Of a stretch of 10,649 nt of DNA, positions 1 through 6,163 are shown one piece after another. This DNA is from Eubacterium sp. GTDB taxonomy: Bacteria; Bacillota; Clostridia; Oscillospirales; Acutalibacteraceae. How positions within the stretch are numbered: the stretch's first letter is position 1; each line of letters begins with the position of its first letter. The position numbers and the translations under genes were made by a program. The notes under the pieces were generated by a model. That model ran no database searches. It was not told where the DNA came from and saw nothing but the letters and a program-made list of their open reading frames with translations. Where the stretch lies: the NCBI GenBank assembly GCA_029050995.1, contig JAIDLO010000046.1:1-10649 (forward strand). Reading direction: 5' to 3'.

Positions 1-885
1 CTTATGCATTTTATTGATTGCTCTTGCAAAAGCAATAAGTACATTTGCTGTAAATTCCGGGTTAGAGTCAAGCTTCAAGCTGTATTCAATTACATGCTTG
101 TTTTGTTTTTCAAGTCCGCTGACACCGGTGCGAATAACTGAACCGCCGTGAGGCAATGCGCTGTGATCACGAAGCATTTCTTCTTTTGAAATAAAGTTTA
201 CTGTTGTATCGTAATCAGCAAAGTAATTTGGCATTTCCTTGATTTCTTTTTCAATTCTGTTCAAATCAGCTCCGTCTTCAGCAACAACATAGCATTCTCT
301 TGTATGCTTTTGTCTTGTTGTAAGCTCCGGATTATTGCCTGATCTGACAGCATCAAGCGCTGCTTCAACAGGAACAGTGTACTGTCTTGCATCTACAACA
401 CCGTCAATGCGGCGAATTGCATCAGAATGTCCCTGGCTAACACCTTTGCCCCAGAATGTATAATCCTTTCCCTGAGGCAATATAGCAGAAGAATAAAGCC
501 TTGCAATAGAAAACATTCCCGGATCCCAACCTGTTGAAATAATAGCGATATTGCCGCCGGATACAGCAGCTTCATTAACGTTTTTATAGTGAGCCGGTAT
601 GTTAGCGTGTGTATCAAAGCTGTCTACTACATTGAATTTCTTTGCGAATTCAGGTGTCATCTTCGGTAAATCTGTAGCACTGCCTCCGCAAATGATAAGA
701 ACATCAATTTCTTTTTCAAATTTGTCTATCTCTGATATGTTGTAAACAGGTGTTTTTGCTGCAGATACCACGCTATCAGCATTTCTTCTTGTGAATATTC
801 CGATAAGTTCAACATCATCATTCTGTTTGGCAGCAGCTTCAACGCCGTGTCCTAAATTTCCATAACCATAAATTGCAATTTTCAT
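1..885 (-). CDS. ddh: meso-diaminopimelate D-dehydrogenase, C-terminus cut by window edge
   Basis: This enzyme catalyses NADPH-dependent reductive amination of L-2-amino-6-oxopimelate (tetrahydrodipicolinate) to meso-diaminopimelate, the one-step dehydrogenase route to lysine and peptidoglycan precursors in the cytoplasm. Seen: 295 codons read from ATG at 885 without a stop. The N-terminus starts MKIAIYGYGNLGHGVE, a Rossmann GxGxxG nucleotide-binding motif. Further on are CGGSATDLP (about residues 72-80), VDSFDTH, STGWDPGMFS and FWGKGVSQGHSDAIRRI, then LPHGG and the LKLDSNPEFTA block. All of these line up with the Corynebacterium glutamicum Ddh sequence as I remember it. That protein has about 320 residues, so roughly 25-30 C-terminal residues lie beyond the window. 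An AAGGAGATT ribosome binding site (893-901) lies 7 bases before the start. The gene is transcribed away from the PadR operon from its own promoter. I saw no frameshift or missing motif. Confidence 0.95.
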   Translation of the reverse strand, partial: MKIAIYGYGNLGHGVEAAAKQNDDVELIGIFTRRNADSVVSAAKTPVYNISEIDKFEKEIDVLIICGGSATDLPKMTPEFAKKFNVVDSFDTHANIPAHYKNVNEAAVSGGNIAIISTGWDPGMFSIARLYSSAILPQGKDYTFWGKGVSQGHSDAIRRIDGVVDARQYTVPVEAALDAVRSGNNPELTTRQKHTRECYVVAEDGADLNRIEKEIKEMPNYFADYDTTVNFISKEEMLRDHSALPHGGSVIRTGVSGLEKQNKHVIEYSLKLDSNPEFTANVLIAFARAINKMHK

Positions 886-909
886 ATATGATAATCTCCT
901 TCCACAATC

Positions 910-927
910 CAATATTTAACAATATTG
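910..927. repeat. 18-bp inverted repeat in the ddh leader
   Basis: CAATATT (910-916) and AATATTG (921-927) are perfect reverse complements separated by TAAC. The repeat lies just downstream of the predicted ddh transcript start. It could be an operator; as a purely A/T-rich 7-bp hairpin it would be weak. The regulator is unknown. Confidence 0.4.
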
Positions 928-951
928 ATAGCTAATTCATTTTGCAGTGTT

Positions 952-980
952 ATTTTACTATTTTGAATTTTACTTGTCAA
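952..980 (-). promoter_or_regulatory. sigma-A-type promoter of ddh
   Basis: On the minus strand, TTGACA (980-975) and TAAAAT (957-952) are separated by exactly 17 bases. The -35 box is perfect. The expected transcript start is near 945, giving a leader of about 60 bases before the ddh ATG. That leader is too short for a lysine riboswitch but contains an 18-bp inverted repeat (910-927). Confidence 0.8.
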
Positions 981-1009
981 TAAAGATTTGTTTTGCTCAA
1001 TAATAACTA

Positions 1010-1038
1010 TTGACAAACAAAACTCATCGTATTAATAT
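1010..1038 (+). promoter_or_regulatory. promoter of the PadR/HAAS operon
   Basis: TTGACA (1010-1015) and TAATAT (1033-1038) have a 17-bp spacer. The -10 box overlaps the first TATGTACATA palindrome (1036-1045), so a repressor bound there would block RNA polymerase. The predicted transcript start is near 1045, between or within the operator copies. Confidence 0.85.
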
Positions 1039-1062
1039 GTACATAGGATAACTATGTACATA
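1036..1062. promoter_or_regulatory. probable PadR operator: two TATGTACATA palindromes
   Basis: The perfectly palindromic 10-mer TATGTACATA occurs at 1036-1045 and again at 1053-1062, separated by GGATAAC. The whole 27-bp block is itself a near-perfect inverted repeat. Known PadR-family sites are built from ATGT and ACAT half-sites, and this block contains them twice. It overlaps the -10 box and lies just upstream of the padR gene, so negative autoregulation is the natural inference. Confidence 0.75.
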
Positions 1063-1083
1063 CTATTTTTATGGAGGGTATAT

Positions 1084-1410
1084 ATGAAAGTCAATCGTGA
1101 ACTTATGAAAGGCAGTACACCAACCTTGGTATTATCTGTTATTGCCGGAGAGGATATGTATGGATACAAAATTGTTAAGGAGCTTGAACACAGATCTGAA
1201 AATGTGTTCTCTCTCAAGGAGGGTACACTGTATCCAATTCTTCACTCGTTAGAGGATAACGGATATGTTGTTTCGTACTGGGTTGATGTTGAAAATAAAA
1301 AGAGAAAATATTATCACATTACAAGCAAGGGTAAGGCTGAATTGAAGGAAAAGAAAAAGGAATGGCAGGAATATTCTGTAGCAGTAGGAAAGGTATTGAG
1401 CTTTGCGTGA
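1084..1410 (+). CDS. PadR-family winged-helix transcriptional regulator
   Basis: A small (108-residue) PadR-type DNA-binding repressor, acting as a cytoplasmic dimer. Residues about 8-82 form the winged helix: MKGSTPTLVLSVI, then GYKIVKELE, the recognition-helix signature GTLYPILHSLEDNGYV (47-62) and the wing segment KKRKYYHITSKGK (72-84). A short C-terminal lysine/glutamate-rich helix (85-104) is the usual dimerisation arm of the short PadR subclass. The reading frame is open upstream to 1054, but ATG 1084 is preferred. It has GGAGGG (1073-1078) 5 bases before it, and the 1054 codon lies inside the operator. The next gene overlaps or abuts its end, so the two are translationally coupled. The effector is unknown. 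In this family the partner is often the adjacent HAAS membrane protein. Confidence 0.93.
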   Translation: MKVNRELMKGSTPTLVLSVIAGEDMYGYKIVKELEHRSENVFSLKEGTLYPILHSLEDNGYVVSYWVDVENKKRKYYHITSKGKAELKEKKKEWQEYSVAVGKVLSFA

Positions 1411-3130
1411 TATGAAAAATTACAGCTATATAGGTAAAGTGTTATCGCACATAAAAGGTAAAAGTAATCACAAGAAAATCAGTTTGGAACTGCAGGATCA
1501 TATTGATGAGAACTATAAATTCTTTAAAAAAATCGGCTATGATGAGGAGCAATCGCATAAAAAGGCTGAATTTGCTATGGGTGACGGCGACATTGTCGGC
1601 GAGCAGTTTGATTTGCAGTTAAGCAGTGCAAAGAGTAAACGATATAAATATGCAATACTCGATTTGTTCATGGTTTTATGCGTTGCACTATACTTTTTTA
1701 TAGTGAATGACGGATATTATCTTTTTGACATTGAACAAATTCCGGGTATGCTTTGCTTCTCCGAATTCTGGTGTTTTGTATTTACAGCATTCGTTTTTTT
1801 AGTTTGTTTAATCTGCCTTATCATCGCAACAAACAGAAAACGATTATTTGGCTTAATTTTTACTTCACTGTGCAGTATATATCCTGCTGTCGTTTTCGGC
1901 AATTTTATCGGCAGAGCCGTTTATTGGACACGCAAAGGCAAGACATTTGCAGAGACATTTTATAATGCAAACTTTGAAAGTGTTAAGGAAGGAAAGCTTG
2001 CAACGGCAGTATTATTACTGCTTCTGGCGGCAGTTTTCTTTAATGGGATAATCGTTTATATTAAAACAAAAAGGCTTGAAAATACACGGCTTGATATTAT
2101 TAAAAATAAAACAATAGTCATTATTTTGAGTGTAACAATTATCTTGTCAACTGCATTTGCACTTAATGTTGCTTATCAGACTGTTTCAATGGAAGAGTAT
2201 GCCTATTATGAAAGCACAGAACGCTCAAAGGAAACCTGCGAGGCATTTATAAAGAATATCGACAGTTTTATGACGAGCGACGCAAAAGAGCTTGCAAAAG
2301 CATTTGAAAATACTTTTGAAGAAGGAACATACAGGGCATATGATTTGTTTAAATATGATGATAATGATGCTTTCTTCGGCTCCGTACGCGGATATTATAA
2401 CGATATCACTTTAAAAACAGAAATTTCAATAGAGGAATATTTTACGAATCCGTTTATGTTTACCTTAAATGATTCAGGAAAAGAATATTTTTATAATTTG
2501 ACTGATAAGGATATTTTCAGAGATATGACGCTGAGTGATGCTCCCTTGCCAGCAAAAATTGAATTTGAATACAGCAGGGATATGTGCAAGATTCAATTTA
2601 TTTATGATGAGAGTTATTACGCCATTCCAAACTCTTTTATTCTGTTTACATATAATTTTGATAAAAATTGCTTTGAGGTTACAGACAGTTCGGAATTTAA
2701 CTATAACAGATCATTCTCATTGTCAGCTAAGCAGCATAAAAAGCTCAATGAAGCAGTACGAGATTATGCAATGGACAATATATGTAATATATATTCTCAG
2801 ATATATGATGTAAGCTACTGTAAAGACTGCAAAGCGGATAATGTTTACAAAATCGACATGGGATATTGTGCTTTTAAAACAATGTCTGATCATGGCAAGA
2901 CCAAAATTTCAGAAAGGAAATTAACCGAAGCTGTCAGCATTATTGCTAAACTTGATAACGGCAGTATTGAAATTATCAGTCTTATTGATTACAGTTTAGA
3001 AGAAAACAGAATAAAAGATTTGTTCAGTGAAAAGGCTTACGATGCCTATGCAAGCCGTAATACAAAATGGTATAACGATTTGCTGTCAGATAAAAATTCA
3101 GATAGTATTGCTTGGGGCAGGAATGAATAA
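1403..3130 (+). CDS. HAAS-domain (DUF1700-like) multi-span membrane protein with large outside domain
   Basis: A membrane protein of 575 residues and the probable signalling partner of the upstream PadR regulator. Residues about 5-75 are a soluble helical region (LELQDHIDENYKFF, then GYDEEQSHKKAEFAMGDGDIVGEQ) typical of HAAS/permease-prefix domains encoded next to PadR genes. Five hydrophobic spans follow, at about 83-101, 122-142, 148-170, 199-220 and 235-257. The last 315 or so residues are hydrophilic and aromatic/acidic, with a CKDC pair, and by topology lie outside. I do not recognise that domain. Start: TTG 1403 overlaps the padR end by 8 bases and sits 9 bases after AGGAAAGG (1386-1393). 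ATG 1412, one base after the padR stop, is the alternative and would remove three residues. The biochemical function is unknown; a role in sensing or controlling PadR is inference from context. Confidence 0.8.
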   Translation: MRDMKNYSYIGKVLSHIKGKSNHKKISLELQDHIDENYKFFKKIGYDEEQSHKKAEFAMGDGDIVGEQFDLQLSSAKSKRYKYAILDLFMVLCVALYFFIVNDGYYLFDIEQIPGMLCFSEFWCFVFTAFVFLVCLICLIIATNRKRLFGLIFTSLCSIYPAVVFGNFIGRAVYWTRKGKTFAETFYNANFESVKEGKLATAVLLLLLAAVFFNGIIVYIKTKRLENTRLDIIKNKTIVIILSVTIILSTAFALNVAYQTVSMEEYAYYESTERSKETCEAFIKNIDSFMTSDAKELAKAFENTFEEGTYRAYDLFKYDDNDAFFGSVRGYYNDITLKTEISIEEYFTNPFMFTLNDSGKEYFYNLTDKDIFRDMTLSDAPLPAKIEFEYSRDMCKIQFIYDESYYAIPNSFILFTYNFDKNCFEVTDSSEFNYNRSFSLSAKQHKKLNEAVRDYAMDNICNIYSQIYDVSYCKDCKADNVYKIDMGYCAFKTMSDHGKTKISERKLTEAVSIIAKLDNGSIEIISLIDYSLEENRIKDLFSEKAYDAYASRNTKWYNDLLSDKNSDSIAWGRNE

Positions 3131-3148
3131 TTCTTTGGGAGGTTTACT

Positions 3149-3730
3149 GTGAAAAAAGATTTTAAAATTTTTATAATTATTCTTTTTGCAACAATAATTA
3201 TTGCAGGTGCTTTGGTGTTTTTAGTCGGCTTTATCTTTTTTGCATCAGACCACACATACAAGGGTATTGATGAAATTGAAAAAGGGCATTGTATCTTTAA
3301 TGCCGATATATTGGATAATGTAGGCAATTATGAAGACAGCTATTATCAGATTCATCATAAGAATATGGCAATTTTCAGTTCAGATGCATCTGTGCTTATT
3401 TTGAAATACAACTCCGAGAATTATGAAAGCGAAAAGAAGAAGTTAGAAGATGATTATATTTTTCTTGATGCTCCCGTTAAGGAAGAGGACGGGGAAGATT
3501 ATCTGATTAGTGAAAATGAATTTGCAATAGATGACTGGCAGTTTAAGGTTTGCCGTTCTGACGGATGGACTGAATTTGAATATCCCAAATATTTTAGAAT
3601 TATAGGGTATAATGAAGCTGATAATTCAATTGCTTATCTTGATTTTGACGACTCAGACCTTGATATAATTAGTGAATCAATGGAAGAATTTATAGACTGC
3701 TATTTTGATTATGATTTCAGAACGAAATAG
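3149..3730 (+). CDS. small single-span membrane-anchored acidic protein, unknown function
   Basis: A 193-residue protein that I do not recognise. It begins with GTG at 3149, preceded by GGGAGG (3137-3142) at a 6-base spacing and 18 bases after the HAAS gene, so it is the third gene of the same operon. Residues 1-6 are basic. Residues about 7-32 are one strongly hydrophobic helix that could be an uncleaved signal anchor; no lipobox cysteine follows it. The rest is very acidic (for example DFDDSDLDIISESMEEF near the C-terminus) and predicted to lie outside the membrane. The shared topology and acidic, aromatic-rich outside region suggest it works with the HAAS membrane protein, but no sequence motif shows how. 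A terminator follows 8 bases after the stop. Confidence 0.8.
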   Translation: MKKDFKIFIIILFATIIIAGALVFLVGFIFFASDHTYKGIDEIEKGHCIFNADILDNVGNYEDSYYQIHHKNMAIFSSDASVLILKYNSENYESEKKKLEDDYIFLDAPVKEEDGEDYLISENEFAIDDWQFKVCRSDGWTEFEYPKYFRIIGYNEADNSIAYLDFDDSDLDIISESMEEFIDCYFDYDFRTK

Positions 3731-3738
3731 AACAATGA

Positions 3739-3773
3739 AAAATCCCCTTAATGCAAAACATTAAGGGGATTTT
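3739..3773 (+). terminator. intrinsic terminator of the PadR/HAAS operon
   Basis: A 15-bp perfect stem (3739-3753 with 3759-3773) has a CAAAA loop and a CCCC/GGGG core. The 3' arm ends in TTTT. The other strand also ends in a T run, so it could act in both directions. It separates the PadR operon from the redox operon. Confidence 0.92.
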
Positions 3774-3849
3774 AAGGTTGTTGCATTGGTAATTTAGGAA
3801 TTTGTTTTAAAAAAAGTAAAATAATAGCGCATTATGTAAAAATAAACTA

Positions 3850-3878
3850 TTGAAACTTTTAATATAATCTAGTATTAT
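3850..3878 (+). promoter_or_regulatory. promoter of the NuoEF/GltD-like redox operon
   Basis: TTGAAA (3850-3855) and TATTAT (3873-3878) have a 17-bp spacer. The expected start is near 3885, giving a leader of about 44 bases before ATG 3929. A TTAACAA element (3882-3888) lies just after the -10 box. It equals one half of the Rex redox-repressor consensus, but the other half is not recognisable. No other promoter-like pair this good is seen between 3774 and 3928. Confidence 0.7.
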
Positions 3879-3928
3879 GTATTAACAAAGAATATATAAT
3901 TTTTATATAAATAATTCGGAGGTGCGTT

Positions 3929-4402
3929 ATGGAAAAGAAAATTGATATTGAGCTTATCAGCCCTATTCTTGACGAACTGGCTGATGTCAAAGGCTCTTTG
4001 ATCACCATTTTGCAAAAAACGCAAGATATTTACGGCTATTTGCCAAAAGAGGCTATCTGCCGTATAAGTGAAAGAACAGGTATTGCGGAAAGTGAGATTA
4101 TGGGTGTTGCAACATTTTACACGCAGTTCAGACTTACACCTGTGGGCAAGTATCTTATCATGCTTTGTCAGGGTACAGCATGCCATGTAAATTCAAGTGA
4201 GCTTATCTTACAGACAATTAAAGACGAGCTTGGAATTGATGACGGAGAAACAACAGAGGACGGCTTGTTTTCACTTAAATGTGTTGCATGCCTCGGTTGC
4301 TGCTCACTCTCTCCTGTAATGATGATTAATGACGATACATACGGCTCATTAACACCGGATAAAACAAAACAGATTTTAAAAGAATTAAGGGAGGCTCAGT
4401 AA
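3929..4402 (+). CDS. NuoE/HydC-like thioredoxin-fold [2Fe-2S] subunit
   Basis: A 157-residue cytoplasmic electron-transfer subunit of the complex I 24-kDa (NuoE) family, as found in NADH-linked bifurcating hydrogenases and related oxidoreductases. The N-terminal helical part contains GSLITILQKTQDIYGYLPKEA and GVATFYTQF, both hallmarks of the family. The thioredoxin-like part carries the four cluster ligands: C80 and C85 (CQGTAC), and C121 and C125 (CLGCC), followed by SPVMMIND. Length is normal for the short form. The start is ATG 3929, after GGAGGT (3918-3923) with a 5-base spacer. Its stop overlaps the next gene's start by one base (TAATG), so the two are translationally coupled. It should pass electrons to or from the FMN in the NuoF-like partner. 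Which redox complex it belongs to depends on the third subunit; see that entry. Confidence 0.95.
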   Translation: MEKKIDIELISPILDELADVKGSLITILQKTQDIYGYLPKEAICRISERTGIAESEIMGVATFYTQFRLTPVGKYLIMLCQGTACHVNSSELILQTIKDELGIDDGETTEDGLFSLKCVACLGCCSLSPVMMINDDTYGSLTPDKTKQILKELREAQ

Positions 4403-6150
4403 TGATGAAAATTGTTGTTGGTGAAGGCTCCTGTGGTATTGCTGCCGGAGCAAGCAAAGTAAGAAAGGCTTTAGAGCAGGAAAATCTTAACGGTGCAGTG
4501 CTTACGATTGCAGGCTGTATCGGTATGTGCTACCTTGAGCCTATTGTTGATATTTATGAGGAGGGCAAGGAAGTTAAAAGACTTGTCCGTGTAACAGAAG
4601 CAGATGCAAAAAAAATTGCTGAATACGCCCAGACAGGCGATGAAAACGCTATTGCAAATCTGCTTGTATCTGACGAAGACAAAGAGTTTTTGAATAAGCA
4701 GACAAGAATTGCGCTTCGCCGCTGTGGTATTATCAACCCTGAAGAGCTTGAAGATTTTGTAAATGCTGACGGATATTCTGCACTGAAAAAGGCTGTTACT
4801 GAAATGTCACCTGAAGAGGTTATTAGTGTTATCAAAACATCAGGACTTGCAGGACGAGGCGGCGCAGGTTTCCCTACATGGTTCAAATGGGATGCCGCAA
4901 GACAGAGTGAGGGCGAAGAAAAGTATCTTATCTGTAATGCGGACGAGGGCGATCCCGGTGCATTCATGGACAGAGCTGTTATTGAGTCTGATCCGCATAA
5001 TCTTATTGAGGGTATGCTGATTGCAGCTTATGCTATCGGTGCAAAAAATGCGGTAGTATATGTAAGAGCTGAATACCCCCTTGCAATAAAAAGACTTGAA
5101 AGAGCTATTGCGCAGGCAACTGAAGCAGGCTATCTTGGCGATCATATTTTCGGCACTGAGTTCTCATGCAAAATGACTATCAAGGCAGGTGCAGGTGCAT
5201 TTGTGTGCGGAGAGGAAACTGCACTTATTGAGTCACTCGAAGGTCATCGCGGTATGCCAAGACTTAAGCCGCCTTTCCCTGCACAGAGCGGTTATTGGAA
5301 AAAGCCTTCTAATATTAATAATGTTGAAACCTTTGCTAATGTTAGCTGGATAATCATTAACGGCGGCGAAGCATTTGCCGCTATGGGAACAGAAGGCTCA
5401 AAGGGAACAAAGGTTTTTGCCGTTACAGGTAAAATCAAGCGTTCCGGATTAGTTGAAATTCCTATGGGTAAAACTCTGCGTGATGTTATATTTGATATTG
5501 GCGGAGGCATGAAGGGCGACAAGGCATTTAAGGCAGTACAGATGGGCGGTCCATCAGGCGGATGTATTCCTGCAAGCCTTATTGATACTGTTATTGACTA
5601 CAAGGCACTTGGTGCTACAGGAGCAATTATGGGTTCAGGCGGTATGGTTGTTATGGATGAAAGCACATGCATGGTAGGCATGGCAAAATTCTTCCTTGAC
5701 TTTACTGCAAAGGAAAGTTGCGGAAAATGTATTCACTGCCGTATCGGCACTACCCGTATGCTTGAAATTCTTTCAAGAATTACTTCCGGCAAGGGTAAAG
5801 ACGGCGATGTTGAACTGCTTGAAGAGCTTTGCTACGGCATAAAAGACGGTGCGCTTTGCGGACTGGGACAGACAGCTCCAAACCCTGTACTTACTACGAT
5901 CAAATATTTCAGAAACGAGTATGATGCGCATATTAATGAGCACACCTGCCCTGCAGGAGAGTGTTCAGATTTAATTGAATATTCAATTATTGAAGATAAG
6001 TGCAAAGGTTGTACGCTTTGTGCAAGAAACTGCCCTGTAAATGCTATTTCAGGAGAAGTTAAATCTGCTCATACTATTGATATAAGCAAGTGTATCAAAT
6101 GCGGAAAGTGCATTGCAAACTGCCGATTTGATGCGATTATTAAGAGATAA
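4402..6150 (+). CDS. NuoF/HydB-like NAD(H)-, FMN- and Fe-S-binding subunit with C-terminal ferredoxin domain
   Basis: A 582-residue catalytic NAD(H) subunit, as in HydB of bifurcating hydrogenases. Order of domains: a shortened thioredoxin-like [2Fe-2S]-type domain (1-90, with C11, C39 and C43); the NAD/FMN domain (about 95-330) with GRGGAGFPTWFKW (151-163), CNADEGDPGAFMDR (178-191), GAGAFVCGEETALIESLEG (263-281) and PPFPAQSGYW; an SLBB-type region (about 335-420); the [4Fe-4S] domain with C440, C443, C446 and C486; and a two-cluster ferredoxin tail with C534, C537, C540, C544 and C564, C567, C570, C574. Complex I NuoF lacks the ferredoxin tail, whereas HydB-type subunits have it. ATG 4402 is preceded by GGGAGG (4389-4394). 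In the N-terminal domain the first of four expected cysteines is replaced (V6 region). The last ferredoxin motif ends CR instead of the usual CP. Confidence 0.95.
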   Translation: MMKIVVGEGSCGIAAGASKVRKALEQENLNGAVLTIAGCIGMCYLEPIVDIYEEGKEVKRLVRVTEADAKKIAEYAQTGDENAIANLLVSDEDKEFLNKQTRIALRRCGIINPEELEDFVNADGYSALKKAVTEMSPEEVISVIKTSGLAGRGGAGFPTWFKWDAARQSEGEEKYLICNADEGDPGAFMDRAVIESDPHNLIEGMLIAAYAIGAKNAVVYVRAEYPLAIKRLERAIAQATEAGYLGDHIFGTEFSCKMTIKAGAGAFVCGEETALIESLEGHRGMPRLKPPFPAQSGYWKKPSNINNVETFANVSWIIINGGEAFAAMGTEGSKGTKVFAVTGKIKRSGLVEIPMGKTLRDVIFDIGGGMKGDKAFKAVQMGGPSGGCIPASLIDTVIDYKALGATGAIMGSGGMVVMDESTCMVGMAKFFLDFTAKESCGKCIHCRIGTTRMLEILSRITSGKGKDGDVELLEELCYGIKDGALCGLGQTAPNPVLTTIKYFRNEYDAHINEHTCPAGECSDLIEYSIIEDKCKGCTLCARNCPVNAISGEVKSAHTIDISKCIKCGKCIANCRFDAIIKR

Positions 6151-6155
6151 GGAGG
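6151..6155 (+). promoter_or_regulatory. ribosome binding site that favours GTG 6164
   Basis: GGAGG lies directly after the TAA of the NuoF-like gene. It is 8 bases from GTG 6164 and 14 bases from ATG 6170. The spacing favours the GTG start, which adds only two residues. The in-frame extension back to 6113 would overlap the NuoF-like ferredoxin tail and has no such site. Confidence 0.7.
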
Positions 6156-6163
6156 AAGCAGAA

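Noticed and set aside
1054..1083. Longer start for the PadR protein
   Set aside because: The codon lies inside the operator palindrome and has no ribosome binding site; ATG 1084 follows GGAGGG at a good distance and gives the normal family N-terminus.
3871..3888. Rex redox-repressor site at the redox-operon promoter
   Set aside because: TTAACAA is present as one half-site only; the opposite half (AGTATTA) does not match the consensus.
3893..3909. TATATAA/TTATATA hairpin in the redox-operon leader as a riboswitch
   Set aside because: It is a purely A/T stem in a leader of about 44 bases, too weak and short for any known riboswitch.
4554..5522. Minus-strand open frames inside the redox operon
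   Set aside because: They are shadows of the strongly conserved NuoF-like coding frame, without ribosome binding sites or recognisable products.
6113..6163. Upstream extension of the GltD-like fusion protein
   Set aside because: It would overlap the ferredoxin tail of the NuoF-like gene out of frame. The plant-type ferredoxin domain begins just after GTG 6164, which has GGAGG at the right spacing.
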